Origin: a candidate division KSB1 bacterium
Lineage (GTDB): Bacteria; Electryoneota; RPQS01
DNA: 64,000 bases
Direction of reading: 5' to 3'
Assembly (NCBI GenBank): GCA_016214895.1
Contig: JACRMR010000023.1
Span: 25,851-89,850, forward strand
Shown here one piece after another: positions 1-8,929 of the stretch (position 1 is its first letter; each line of letters opens with the position of its first letter). The position numbers and the translations under genes are program-made. The notes under the pieces were generated by a model. It had not been told where the DNA came from and did no database searches. It was given only the letters and a program-made list of their open reading frames with translations.

Positions 1-832
1 CGAGTTCGCTGCCTTGCAACAGCGCGAGCAGGTTGTTGGCGACAGTCGCGTGTCCCGTGTGCGGCCGCAGTTTCGCGATGCGCGGATCGAACGCCGTGCG
101 CACGCCGCAGGTCGCCTCGATGTGCAGCGCGAGCGCGATATCATGCGCTTTCAGCAAGGCCTCCGCACGCAACAGCGTGAGCAGCGCGATGGCGGTCATG
201 ATCTGCACGCCGTTATTGAGCGCGAGTCCCTCCTTGGCTTCCAGCACGACGCGCTCGATTCCGGCCTTATGCATCGCCTGATAGCCGGACATGCGCACAC
301 CTTGGTACCACGCTTCGCCGGAGTCCTCCTCGGTATCGCGGTCCGGATCGCGAGAGAGCACAATCGCGATGTGCGAGAGCGGAGCGAGATCGCCGGACGC
401 CCCGAGCGAACCTTGCGCGGGGACAATCGGAATCACGCCGCGGTTGAGCATCTCCAGGATGGTCTCAATTACGCGCGGCCGAATGCCGGAATAGCCCTGC
501 GCGAGGGCGTTGGCGCGCAGCAGCATCGCGGCGCGGACAATTTTCGGTGGGAGCGGATGGCCGACCCCCGCGCAATGCGAGACGATCAAATTGCGCGAAA
601 CACGACGGGCCTCGGAAATCGAGAAGCGTTCGCTTTTCAGACTTCCGAAGCCCGTGTTGATTCCATAAACAGCGGGCGCGGCGTCAGCCGCCGCACCGAG
701 CTTTTCGATCCATTTGCACGCCGGCAGCATCTGTTCGGCCGCCGTCGGACTAAGTGCTGCCGGTTCGCCCGCGGCGACGGCGGCCACCGCCTCCGGCGTC
801 AGCGAATGGCCATCCACGACAATGGTAGCCAA
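1..832 (-). CDS. hutH: Histidine ammonia-lyase, 3' end outside window
   Basis: Cytoplasmic lyase that deaminates histidine to urocanate, the first step of histidine degradation. My translation of the minus strand gives the family landmarks in order: YGINTGFG near residue 60, SHCAGVG (the Ser-His that favours histidine as substrate), GSLGASGDLAPLSH containing the Ala-Ser-Gly triad that cyclises into the MIO cofactor, and KEGLALNNG. There is a short acidic insertion of about 10 residues after the MIO helix. The start is taken as TTG at 832 because a purine-rich AAGGGGG lies just upstream; no ATG fits. About 277 residues are present of the usual ~500, the rest lying off the left edge. The gene starts 9 nt after the stop of the small SANT-like gene, so the two are probably cotranscribed. 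A related aromatic amino acid lyase is possible but less likely. Confidence 0.9.
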   Translation of the reverse strand, partial: MATIVVDGHSLTPEAVAAVAAGEPAALSPTAAEQMLPACKWIEKLGAAADAAPAVYGINTGFGSLKSERFSISEARRVSRNLIVSHCAGVGHPLPPKIVRAAMLLRANALAQGYSGIRPRVIETILEMLNRGVIPIVPAQGSLGASGDLAPLSHIAIVLSRDPDRDTEEDSGEAWYQGVRMSGYQAMHKAGIERVVLEAKEGLALNNGVQIMTAIALLTLLRAEALLKAHDIALALHIEATCGVRTAFDPRIAKLRPHTGHATVANNLLALLQGSEL

Positions 833-841
833 GGCGCCCCC

Positions 842-1243
842 TTAACTTGAGACGCGGGATTTGTCCACGAAAACCGGCTGCCAGCCTTTCTCGGTCTTGA
901 CGACCACGCCGCCAGCCACTTTACCGGCCGGTGGCTCGACGTCGATCGTCTGAATCTGCGGATGCTTAATCAGGTCAATCAGTGCGACCGGGCGGGGGAT
1001 CGCTCCGCCGGGAGTGGGCGGTTTGTGACCGGACGCCGAGAGCGAAGGTCGTCCGCCGGTCTTTTGCTGTGCGCGTTCGCGCGCGCCGACGGGATCAATG
1101 CCGTGGGCCTCGCGGAGTTTGTCGAGCTTCGCGCTGATGGCCTTGCGCGTCACGCCGAAGCGGTCCGCGAGTTCGGCCATGGGAACCTTGCCGTAGTTCT
1201 CCAGCAGATATTTTTCTTCCGCGGGAGTCCATTTCTTTGCCAT
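842..1243 (-). CDS. Small SANT/Myb-like helix-turn-helix protein
   Basis: A 133-residue protein. Residues 1-45 contain WTPAEEKYLLENYG, then PMAELADRFGVTRKAISAKL, the spacing of a SANT/Myb-type or GcrA-like helix-turn-helix. The C-terminal half is Pro/Gly-rich with a short beta-rich tail and no recognised domain. ATG at 1243 was chosen because AGGAGG sits 9 nt upstream; a GTG 9 nt earlier would overlap that site. It directly precedes hutH with a 9-nt gap, so it may regulate it or simply be cotranscribed. DNA binding is inferred from the fold only. Confidence 0.75.
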   Translation of the reverse strand: MAKKWTPAEEKYLLENYGKVPMAELADRFGVTRKAISAKLDKLREAHGIDPVGARERAQQKTGGRPSLSASGHKPPTPGGAIPRPVALIDLIKHPQIQTIDVEPPAGKVAGGVVVKTEKGWQPVFVDKSRVSS

Positions 1244-1358
1244 ATCGAGCACCTCCTAAGGGGTTGAATTAGTCGGGGAACCAGGAACAAGTCGGGTTTC
1301 GGTCGGGTCGCGATACCCTGGCCCGGCGCGGCGGGCATGCGGGCGATGCCATCGTCGG

Positions 1359-4300
1359 CTACTTCATCAGAATCATTTTGCGCGTGAGCACACCGAGCGG
1401 AGTGGAGAGGCGGTAGAAGTAAATGCCGCTGCCGACAGCGGTACCGTACTCGCTGCGGCCATTCCACGTCAGGCGGTGAATTCCGGCCTCGGCGACGTTG
1501 TCGGAGAGCAAGGCGACCGAGCGACCGAGCACATCAAAGATCTCCAGCCGGATCGGACTGCTCCGCGGCAGGCTGAACTGAATGGTCGTCTCGGGATTGA
1601 ATGGATTCGGGAAGTTTTGCGCCAACTCGATTTCTTGTGGCAGCGCGGTGTGCTCCGGATCGGCGGCAACAATTACCGGCGGCGTCGTCGTCAGCAGAAT
1701 CTGCCGTCCGGCATCGAGCGCAGCCGCCGACTGCGCATACTGCCCGCTACTGAAGTAGGTGGCGCCGTCGTCCTGCGCGAGGTTCTCGAAGCCCACAGTG
1801 GCTCCGCTGTTGCTAAGGGCGCGCGTCGAGACTTCGTTGTAGAGAAACACCCACTGCGCATTTCCCGATTGCGTCGGGTAGGTCGCGGGATTCAGCAGTT
1901 GCAACTGGAAGGTACTCCGATAAGTTCCCGTTTGCCAATCGTGAACTTGATACCACTCGACGACGAAGCGATCGGTGGCTGTGTCGTAGTAATACGCCAG
2001 TTGGCCGGTCTCACCGAAGCGGTAGAACAAGTCATCCCACAACACGGCGATCATCGACGAGATGTTGTCGCCCGGATTGGGGAACGGCGTATTCGCGTAA
2101 TTCGTGGCGGAAGTCGGTCCCGGACGAACCCAGCCGTCGGTCGAAACAGACAGCGTGTCTTGGGCCACCCCGTCGTAAGTGAAGCTGAACGGAACGCGCA
2201 CTCTGAACGTTTGATCGCTCTGGGCGGCTTCGAGCAACGTGCCCGGTCCTCCCGCCGCCGGTGCGATTTCGAGCCACTGGAAGTTCGGAGCAGCCGAGTA
2301 CTCGACGTCCGTGTTATCATAGAGCCAATAGAACCCGTCCGCATCGGAGAGCGGATCATGGGGGCCGATCTGCCCGATGGTCAACTGAATCGGCAGTGAC
2401 ACTTGGTAGAGGTAAGATCCCATCTGAATCGTCGCGGACAGGTTCAGCGCCACCGGATGTCCGGACGGTGTGCCGCCACTGGCCTGCAAGCGGAACGAAT
2501 TCTCGGGGAAGTCATAGTCGGTGCCCGCGGCAATCTGCGGCGCATCGACCGGCGCGGAGACGATCGTGGTGTATTCATCGGCGGTCACCAGCGAGTATTG
2601 GCCGCCGAGCAGCGTGGCGTTTCCGCTGTTCGCCAGCGTGACTTGCAGGTCGATCAACTCGCCGCGCTCCCAGATGCCGTTCTCGCCGTCTTGGATCACG
2701 GTTTGGGTAAGCGAAATCGAGGGCACGTGCAGATCGAGATAGACATTGGAGGTTGTCGGCTCTCCGTTCTGCGACGTCCAATGCAGCACAAATTCGAGCT
2801 GCTGTACCCCGGAGATTGTCGGGGCTACGGAGAAGCTGTAAGGCGACGCGCCGACGGCAGTACCGCCCGCGGGAATGTTGCCAAAGGTGGCGCTGTTGAC
2901 CGTGATCCCCACGCCACCGGTCGTCGTCGTGAGCGTGGCCGCCGCGCTGTTGGCGATCTCCGTGCCGATATTCCGTGCCGTTTCGCTCCAGGCGATCGTT
3001 TCGCCCGGATTAACCAAGCCATCGCCGTTGCCGTTGTCGGTCAAGGCGAGTTCGCCGTGGGCAAGAAACGGTCCGACCGGACCGACATCAAGTACTCGGT
3101 GGAACGCGAGCACATTGTCACCCGTGATGGTCACGCCGATGGAGTCCAAGCCGGTAGTTACCACGGGAATCGTAATTAACGACTGACCGGGCTGCATCCA
3201 GCGCGTCACAAACTGACCGGCCTGATACCAGACCGTGACATTCAGGCTTTCCGCTTCCACCTCGGCCATATTACCGACGGTCAATTCAAGATTGAAGTTC
3301 CCGCTCGGGACGGCCGGCGGCAGACTCACGTCAAGGCGCAGCGGAGTGTCGGTGAAGACCTGCAACGACGGGTCACTCAGTACGAGGTACTGCCGCAGCA
3401 TCGTCTCGGTGACTTCGCGCACATCGCCGTCAGTTTCGAGGAACAGGTCGAAGATGCCCCACGCTTGCATCTTTCCGCTCGCGAGCGCAGCCCCCAGCGT
3501 GGGAATGTGCCAATCGAGGAACGCGCGGTAGAGCGAGGAATCGAGGCAGTCATTGTACACGGTATGCGTGTTCCAGCAGGGGCCGATGAAGCCGGCGGCA
3601 CCTTTTGGTTGGGAAACCGTGCCGACCAACATCCAGTCTTCGCCGAAGCCGAATCCATCAGGTCCGTCGAACTTGCCAACGCCGCAACCGATCCCGGTCA
3701 CGATGCACGGCTTGCGGACGTTGTTGAGTTGGTTGATGCTGTTTAGATAGAATCCGATTCCCGCCCAGCCGATGTCCCAGCCCGTGCCGCGATAATTGAC
3801 GAAGGTCACGCCCTGGGTGACTGAGTTAATCAACGGCGTCGGTCCCTGGTTGTCTCCCCAGAGCGAATCCACGTTGGGGAAGCCGTGATCCCACAGCATG
3901 GTCTTCACGCGACGCTTGGTCAGTCGCTGCGAAGGATACTGCTCATCGGCGGCGACGGCGGCGCGCTCGAAGCGCAAGGAGTCCGTCACAAAGGTATCAC
4001 GTTCGTGCAGGATTGTGCGCGCGACTACGTTCTGGACCTCCGTGGGCGTGTTGACAATCCACCGGCCGATAAACAGATCGGGGAAGACATCCGAACCCTG
4101 CACACAGGAGAAATAGGCCTCGTTGGTGTACGGGTCGCCGGGGTTGTACGATTGCTGGCTGAACCGTGTAAGCGGGTCGTCGGTATGCAGAGGGCTGATG
4201 GGCAGCTGTGTCTCGTCACCGCAGAGCAACACATAGTCGATGCGGGGCGACGATGCATTCAGCTCCTGCACGATGCGGTCATGCACCTGCGTGGCGCTGG

Positions 4301-5081
4301 GATTGCCGCCAATGGAGTTCTTGGGCAGCGCCGTCACCTTGATTCCGCGCTCTTCCTTCCAGCGAATCCAGGACGACAGATTCGTGCTATAGCTGTCGGG
4401 ATAGATCAGAAGGATATGGGACGGTTCGCTCGTGTAGAAACTCGGGATCGACTCCCAGTTGGTCAAGACCGACTGATAGACCTTTTGCCACGTGCGCGAG
4501 AAGGCGGTGCGCGGCGTGGTGACGGGATTCTGACCGGTTTGGTCATCGATTTCGATGGAAACCGTGGCCTCGGTCACGACGGCGCAGGTCGAACTGGAAT
4601 TCGCGTACTGAATTGGGCGGAAGGTAACGGGTACGACGCGCACACCGCCCAAGATTCCGACATCTCCGACCATGACGGCGGCCGGATTGGGATTGTTCTC
4701 CGGGATATTGATCGTCGGATTGACGTTGAACGTGGTCGTCTGCCAATCCTCGATCACGGCGGCCGGGTTCCCCGTGGAGGGCAGGGCAAGGAAGATCGTG
4801 AAGCGCGGCACGAGCGTTCCGGAGGCGTTCATCTCGTCCCACGTCCCGGGAACCGGGTTGTTGAAGTTGATCGCGGATCCGGTCGGCAGGTTTTCCATCA
4901 CCAGATGGAGCCGCACGCGGTCAGCGCTGAACTCGGTCACCGTGATGGTCGGAGAGAAGCCGGCCCCCTCGTACACACCGAAGGGGAGCACGTCGGGGAC
5001 GGCCGTCACAGGAGTTGCTGCAAACAAGCCGAGGCCGGCCAACAGGCAGAACAGGTACAGTTCCGTCCGGGTCTTATTCAT
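1359..5081 (-). CDS. Secreted C25 (gingipain-like) protein with C-terminal sorting domain
   Basis: A 1240-residue exported protein. Residues 1-28 are a signal peptide; residues ~30-215 a propeptide-like beta region; ~220-580 a C25-type caspase-like domain beginning HILLIYPDSY; then several beta-sandwich (CARDB/NHL-type) segments; residues ~1155-1240 form a FlgD-like type IX sorting domain with QNFPNPFNPET and the final GIYFYRL..KMILMK. The nucleophile Cys is present (GIGCGVGKF, C466). The position of the catalytic His in gingipains (NYTGHG) reads NYRGTG here, T433, so activity is doubtful. ATG at 5081 has GGAGAGGACC upstream. Likely surface-exposed or released by type IX secretion. The family call is strong; peptidase activity is not. 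Confidence 0.88.
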   Translation of the reverse strand: MNKTRTELYLFCLLAGLGLFAATPVTAVPDVLPFGVYEGAGFSPTITVTEFSADRVRLHLVMENLPTGSAINFNNPVPGTWDEMNASGTLVPRFTIFLALPSTGNPAAVIEDWQTTTFNVNPTINIPENNPNPAAVMVGDVGILGGVRVVPVTFRPIQYANSSSTCAVVTEATVSIEIDDQTGQNPVTTPRTAFSRTWQKVYQSVLTNWESIPSFYTSEPSHILLIYPDSYSTNLSSWIRWKEERGIKVTALPKNSIGGNPSATQVHDRIVQELNASSPRIDYVLLCGDETQLPISPLHTDDPLTRFSQQSYNPGDPYTNEAYFSCVQGSDVFPDLFIGRWIVNTPTEVQNVVARTILHERDTFVTDSLRFERAAVAADEQYPSQRLTKRRVKTMLWDHGFPNVDSLWGDNQGPTPLINSVTQGVTFVNYRGTGWDIGWAGIGFYLNSINQLNNVRKPCIVTGIGCGVGKFDGPDGFGFGEDWMLVGTVSQPKGAAGFIGPCWNTHTVYNDCLDSSLYRAFLDWHIPTLGAALASGKMQAWGIFDLFLETDGDVREVTETMLRQYLVLSDPSLQVFTDTPLRLDVSLPPAVPSGNFNLELTVGNMAEVEAESLNVTVWYQAGQFVTRWMQPGQSLITIPVVTTGLDSIGVTITGDNVLAFHRVLDVGPVGPFLAHGELALTDNGNGDGLVNPGETIAWSETARNIGTEIANSAAATLTTTTGGVGITVNSATFGNIPAGGTAVGASPYSFSVAPTISGVQQLEFVLHWTSQNGEPTTSNVYLDLHVPSISLTQTVIQDGENGIWERGELIDLQVTLANSGNATLLGGQYSLVTADEYTTIVSAPVDAPQIAAGTDYDFPENSFRLQASGGTPSGHPVALNLSATIQMGSYLYQVSLPIQLTIGQIGPHDPLSDADGFYWLYDNTDVEYSAAPNFQWLEIAPAAGGPGTLLEAAQSDQTFRVRVPFSFTYDGVAQDTLSVSTDGWVRPGPTSATNYANTPFPNPGDNISSMIAVLWDDLFYRFGETGQLAYYYDTATDRFVVEWYQVHDWQTGTYRSTFQLQLLNPATYPTQSGNAQWVFLYNEVSTRALSNSGATVGFENLAQDDGATYFSSGQYAQSAAALDAGRQILLTTTPPVIVAADPEHTALPQEIELAQNFPNPFNPETTIQFSLPRSSPIRLEIFDVLGRSVALLSDNVAEAGIHRLTWNGRSEYGTAVGSGIYFYRLSTPLGVLTRKMILMK

Positions 5082-5543
5082 GGTCCTCTCCGCTGAAGAC
5101 AGATCGTTTACGTGCGCCAGTCATCGGAATCGCGGATGGTTTGACTTTCCGGTTCCGTTCTACTATTTTACTACCGACCCACGCAGGAAGTCCCCGTTGG
5201 GGTTTTCGTATTCAAGGGTTTGTTAAGACAGGAGTTATGCAAATAGCGAGGTGGCCGAAACGCGGCCGCAACCTTTTGAGATCATAAAATATATGGGATT
5301 TCAGCGAGGAGTCAAGGACGCGGGGTGCCAACTCGAAAATGGAGCAGGTACTCGTAGTGCACATTCTTCACTCTTCGTGCACAGGGAACAGGGTACTCGG
5401 GGTTTAAGTCGCGACAGATTTGGCCGATAATTCGATATAGAGGACTGTCCCGGGTGACCGGGTCTGCAATGCAAAACTTGGCTTCGAGCTCTCCGCGCCG
5501 CGCACGTGCCGTGGACAGCCATATGGGAAAGAAAGGACTGGCG
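5082..5543. other. Divergent intergenic region
   Basis: 462 nt between two divergently transcribed secreted-protein genes. It is locally AT-rich around 5160-5300, as expected for promoters facing both ways. Short open frames here lack ribosome sites and family features. I could not place a -35/-10 pair with confidence. Confidence 0.5.
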
Positions 5544-6956
5544 ATGAACGCAAGACGTTGGAATCTACTCACGGTGGCGGCACTGCTTCTAACCGCGTGG
5601 GGTTGGGCGAACGCGGCCCCGGACCATTCGATCAGCGCGCTGGCTCCGGGCTGCACGGTCGAGCAGCTGGAACAGGAGTGGAACCTGATTCAAGCCGCGA
5701 AGCAGGCGGATCAAGAGATTACCGAGGAGATGTACGCGCCTTACTACGCGTTGTTCGGACGCCTGTATCCCGAGCGCGGGCTGGAAGGCTCCGGTCGCGG
5801 TGAGGGCGACAACCTCGATCAGGGCTACGATCGCTGCCCGGGCTTGGTCATTAACCAGACGTTTCCCATGACCTGGGTGGACTACGGCCAGACCTATAAC
5901 TATGGTAATGATTGCCGTCGGCCTAATTGCCGCGACGGCAAGGACATTGTCTATCAGTTTAACGTCACGCAGCGCGACTCGATCATCATCAGTACCTGCG
6001 GGTCAACGTTTGACACGTGGCTGTGTGTGTACCAAGATGTATGCTGCAGCTCGACGCCGCTCTTTTCGAATGATGACAACTGGGACATCTGCGGCGCACA
6101 CACGATGCTGTCGGGCGTCGCCGCCTGTTTTGACCCGGGCACGTATTACATCGTATTGGATGGTTACGGTCGTTCGGCTTATGGCCACTATGCCCTGTCG
6201 ATCAACGGCCTGGGGAACGCCTGCATTCCGCCGATACAGCCGGTGGATTGTCCGCCGGAATGGCCGCGCCACTTCGAGGATGGGATCGACGATGAGCCCT
6301 GCGGCGAGGGGAACATGTTTCTCGAGTGCCCGGCGGGCCTGTGCGGTGCGGTGGACGGCCTCGGCGACATCGATGTGTTCGATTTCAGCATTGACCAGTG
6401 CAGTGTGGTGACCTTGACCGTGTACGGCAACGATACTCCCGGCCACCACGGCTTCACCGAGGGGCTTGACCCGTACGTGATCCTGTACAACAGCGTATGC
6501 GAGGACGCGTTGTACACGAATTTCGATTACAACGACGCGGATCACACGGGCGATGTGCTGAGCGATGATGCGCGCATCGTGACGCTCTGCCTGCGCTATG
6601 GCGAGTACCACGTGGAAGTCGGGGGCCAGAATGAGACGGACGGGCCGTACGAATTCTGGTTTGACTGCGTTCCCTGCGGGAATCCCGAGCCGCTCGACAT
6701 TACCTACCACTACGAGGTTCCGGGCTGTGCGGTGCAGTTGACCTGGCCGAGCAGCGGCTCGAACTTCATCTACTACGTCTGGCGCTACGAGGATGTGGAC
6801 GGTTCGGGCTTCTGGCAGCAGATCGCCACCACGCCAAACCTGTTTTATTGCGATACGTACGAGAGTGAATGGACCGTAATCTACGCGGTGTTCGACAATC
6901 CGTGCGGTGAACCATCGGGCGGGCCGCAGCTCCGCGGGAACACGCAGGGCCGTTGA
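5544..6956 (+). CDS. Cys-rich secreted protein with two PPC-like beta domains
   Basis: A 470-residue exported protein of unknown function. ATG at 5544 is preferred because AAAGGA lies 6 nt upstream and it begins a clean signal peptide (residues 1-24, ending WANAAP). Two tandem beta-sandwich units follow, residues ~95-230 and ~235-400. The first ends FDPGTYYIVLDGYG and the second YGEYHVEVGG, resembling the bacterial pre-peptidase C-terminal domain. Residues ~405-470 look like a fibronectin-type module. About 25 cysteines in paired patterns suggest disulphides outside the cytoplasm. No catalytic motif and no sorting domain were seen. It is transcribed away from the neighbouring C25 gene. Confidence 0.78.
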   Translation: MNARRWNLLTVAALLLTAWGWANAAPDHSISALAPGCTVEQLEQEWNLIQAAKQADQEITEEMYAPYYALFGRLYPERGLEGSGRGEGDNLDQGYDRCPGLVINQTFPMTWVDYGQTYNYGNDCRRPNCRDGKDIVYQFNVTQRDSIIISTCGSTFDTWLCVYQDVCCSSTPLFSNDDNWDICGAHTMLSGVAACFDPGTYYIVLDGYGRSAYGHYALSINGLGNACIPPIQPVDCPPEWPRHFEDGIDDEPCGEGNMFLECPAGLCGAVDGLGDIDVFDFSIDQCSVVTLTVYGNDTPGHHGFTEGLDPYVILYNSVCEDALYTNFDYNDADHTGDVLSDDARIVTLCLRYGEYHVEVGGQNETDGPYEFWFDCVPCGNPEPLDITYHYEVPGCAVQLTWPSSGSNFIYYVWRYEDVDGSGFWQQIATTPNLFYCDTYESEWTVIYAVFDNPCGEPSGGPQLRGNTQGR

Positions 6957-6978
6957 CGCGCAAGTGCGCTTCAGCCGA

Positions 6979-7003
6979 GGGGCGGGTACCAACCCGCCCC
7001 TTT
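6979..7003. terminator. Bidirectional hairpin terminator
   Basis: GGGGCGGGT and ACCCGCCCC form a perfect 9-bp stem around ACCA, followed by TTT. It lies between two convergent genes (stops at 6956 and 7028). The same GGGCGGGT/ACCCGCCC core recurs near 33919 and 37273, so it may belong to a repeat family. Confidence 0.6.
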
Positions 7004-7027
7004 GCGTATTCCGAAGTCACCGAGCTG

Positions 7028-7495
7028 CTAAAGCGTGAGCTTCAGTACGCCCAGGATGGCCAGCAGCCAGCCCGCGCCGACGGTGATTCGCGCGCGCGCG
7101 AAGTTGCGCGGAGCGGCGGCGAGCAGTTCGCGGAGTGCCTGATCGTTCTCTCCCGCCGCCAAGATTGCCGCGCGGAATTTTCGCGTCTTGTTCAATGCCG
7201 ACAGGGCATCACCGAGGAGCAGGATGCCGAGTAGCTGTTTGAAGGCGAGCCAGAACGTATTGCCGAAATCGAACCACCGATAGCCTCCGGTCATCGTCAT
7301 GAACGCTCCGGTCAGCACCACGATGCCGAGGATCGCCGCGGTGATGAAGCGCATCCGGATCGCCGTCAATACCAGCGCCGCCCGGGCGCGACCCGCGGTT
7401 GCCTGTTTGAATTGCGCGCCGATTGCCCGCAGGGGAACGATCGCGCCGATCAGACAAGCCATGCCGAGCACGTGAATCAAGAGCGCGAATTTCAT
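7028..7495 (-). CDS. Small four-helix membrane protein
   Basis: A 155-residue protein with four predicted membrane helices at about residues 1-22, 42-65, 75-100 and 130-155, joined by short loops. It resembles the DUF2269-type small integral membrane proteins, but no catalytic residues are visible. The ATG at 7495 overlaps the stop of the upstream methyltransferase (ATGA), showing translational coupling and marking it as last gene of the sppA-flippase operon. Function unknown. Confidence 0.72.
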   Translation of the reverse strand: MKFALLIHVLGMACLIGAIVPLRAIGAQFKQATAGRARAALVLTAIRMRFITAAILGIVVLTGAFMTMTGGYRWFDFGNTFWLAFKQLLGILLLGDALSALNKTRKFRAAILAAGENDQALRELLAAAPRNFARARITVGAGWLLAILGVLKLTL

Positions 7496-8172
7496 GGGCC
7501 GACTCGCTCCAGTGTGCACATGATCCGATAGTAGGGCGGAAAGTTCAGCCGGTGCACCATCTGCTTCACGAACTCCGGGTGGCGATCATAGCTGTTCTTG
7601 ACGCGGCGCGCGACGCTCTTCAGATTCCCGAAGAACACACAGCCGATGTGCAGCATGCCGTTTTCCTGTCCTTGAATTCGCACCTTGAAGTGCTGCAAAT
7701 TCCCGGGCAAGTATTGCGTCGGATCGGGCAATGGATTCTGGAAGTGTTCATCGAGCCACCACGGTCGTCGCACACCGAGCGGCCGCAAGAGATCATATTG
7801 CCAGCTCAACAGGGTGTCCGCGATTCTACCGATCTTGCCGGCCGGATGCGTAATGATGATTTGCCGGCGGGCCACGCGGCACATCTCCTGTACGACCGGG
7901 GCGCGCCAGGCTTCCGGGAGGTGTTCCAGCACTTCGATGCACAGCACGATATCGAAACTGCGATCGCGAAACGGCAGGGCCATGCCGCTGGCGCGGACGG
8001 CCTTCTGCTGCGGAATCGGCGGCTCCGGATACCACGGATCCACTCCGACAAACGGATGCGGGAGGCAGGCGCCAAGCCCCTGCGGTCCGGCCCCGACTTC
8101 GAGGATCGTGCCCGCGGGATGCGGCCCCAGAATGCGCTCGACCTCGCCATAGCGGATCAGCTTGTCAAGCAT
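7492..8172 (-). CDS. SAM-dependent methyltransferase, class I
   Basis: A 226-residue protein with a Rossmann-fold methyltransferase core. Motif I is ILEVGAGPQG (residues ~23-32), motif II an acidic VGVDPW, and motif IV FDIVLCIEVLEHL, typical of Methyltransf_11 enzymes. Substrate unknown. The context of a glycosyltransferase, a flippase and a second methyltransferase suggests modification of a surface glycan or lipid-linked sugar. It overlaps the GT2 gene by 8 nt and the next gene by 4 nt, so the three are coupled. Confidence 0.85.
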   Translation of the reverse strand: MLDKLIRYGEVERILGPHPAGTILEVGAGPQGLGACLPHPFVGVDPWYPEPPIPQQKAVRASGMALPFRDRSFDIVLCIEVLEHLPEAWRAPVVQEMCRVARRQIIITHPAGKIGRIADTLLSWQYDLLRPLGVRRPWWLDEHFQNPLPDPTQYLPGNLQHFKVRIQGQENGMLHIGCVFFGNLKSVARRVKNSYDRHPEFVKQMVHRLNFPPYYRIMCTLERVGP

Positions 8173-8878
8173 GCTTCTTGCCCGTTCCGCCGACCAAGTC
8201 GCGCAACTTGCGCAGCACGTCGCCCAGCGTGGAACTCATTTTCAGATGCTGGCGCGCGGTGCCCGGATGTTTGAGATGGAAGAAGATGTGATCCCAGTTG
8301 TACGACGACCGAGGCGCCGGGTCCTTGTGGTGAATAGCCTTGACCCGACCGTCATAGAGTACGCAGTAGCCGAGGCGCCGCAACCGGATCGCGAAGTCCT
8401 CCCCTTCGTAACCCTTCGAGCGATCAAAGGATTCATCGAACATCAGCAGATCCTTGCGAATCAGCATCAGGTTCTCCGTGACACCGTGCACGACTTCCAC
8501 ACTCTCGAACTGCCCGGAATCGGGCCGATCAAAATCCCGCGGCATGGAGTTCTCCAGCGTTCCGCAGGAAAAGATTCTCCCATCGTACATCACCACTTTG
8601 CATCCGACCAGCCCGACGTCGGGCCGGCTATTGGCCGTCTCGAGCAGCAGCTCCAGCCAATTATCCTGTGTCACCGTACAATCCGCGTCGATGCTCGCGA
8701 CCCACTCGCTCCGGCTGACCACTAATCCCTGATTTCGATTGGCGGCGATGGGCCGTTTTCCGACGACGGCAATCGCATTATACGGCTGACTCGTGTGCCG
8801 GAAAATAGAGTCCAGGCACTTCCGCAGAAACTCGTCAGGCTCGTAACAAATCGTGTAGATGTCAATCGGGTCGTGCAT
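8165..8878 (-). CDS. Family 2 glycosyltransferase
   Basis: A 237-residue GT-A fold glycosyltransferase. IDADCT (residues ~68-73) supplies the metal/nucleotide-binding DxD-like motif, and KGYEGEDFAIRLRRLG near residue 160 carries the acidic pair seen in GT2 enzymes. No membrane helix. It probably transfers one sugar to a surface glycan on the cytoplasmic face of the inner membrane. Downstream of the methyltransferase starting at 9685, with a 51-nt gap. Confidence 0.85.
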   Translation of the reverse strand: MHDPIDIYTICYEPDEFLRKCLDSIFRHTSQPYNAIAVVGKRPIAANRNQGLVVSRSEWVASIDADCTVTQDNWLELLLETANSRPDVGLVGCKVVMYDGRIFSCGTLENSMPRDFDRPDSGQFESVEVVHGVTENLMLIRKDLLMFDESFDRSKGYEGEDFAIRLRRLGYCVLYDGRVKAIHHKDPAPRSSYNWDHIFFHLKHPGTARQHLKMSSTLGDVLRKLRDLVGGTGKKHA

Positions 8879-8929
8879 GGCGTCGGTCGGTGCAGCGGGC
8901 GGAGGTTGAGTGGAATCGGTCGCGTACGC

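Noticed and set aside
14..850. Plus-strand frame over the left end
   Set aside because: The minus strand encodes HutH with the MIO motif; the plus frame is Arg/His-rich nonsense.
3885..5096. Plus-strand frame opposite the first C25 gene
   Set aside because: Antisense shadow; no ribosome site or family motif.
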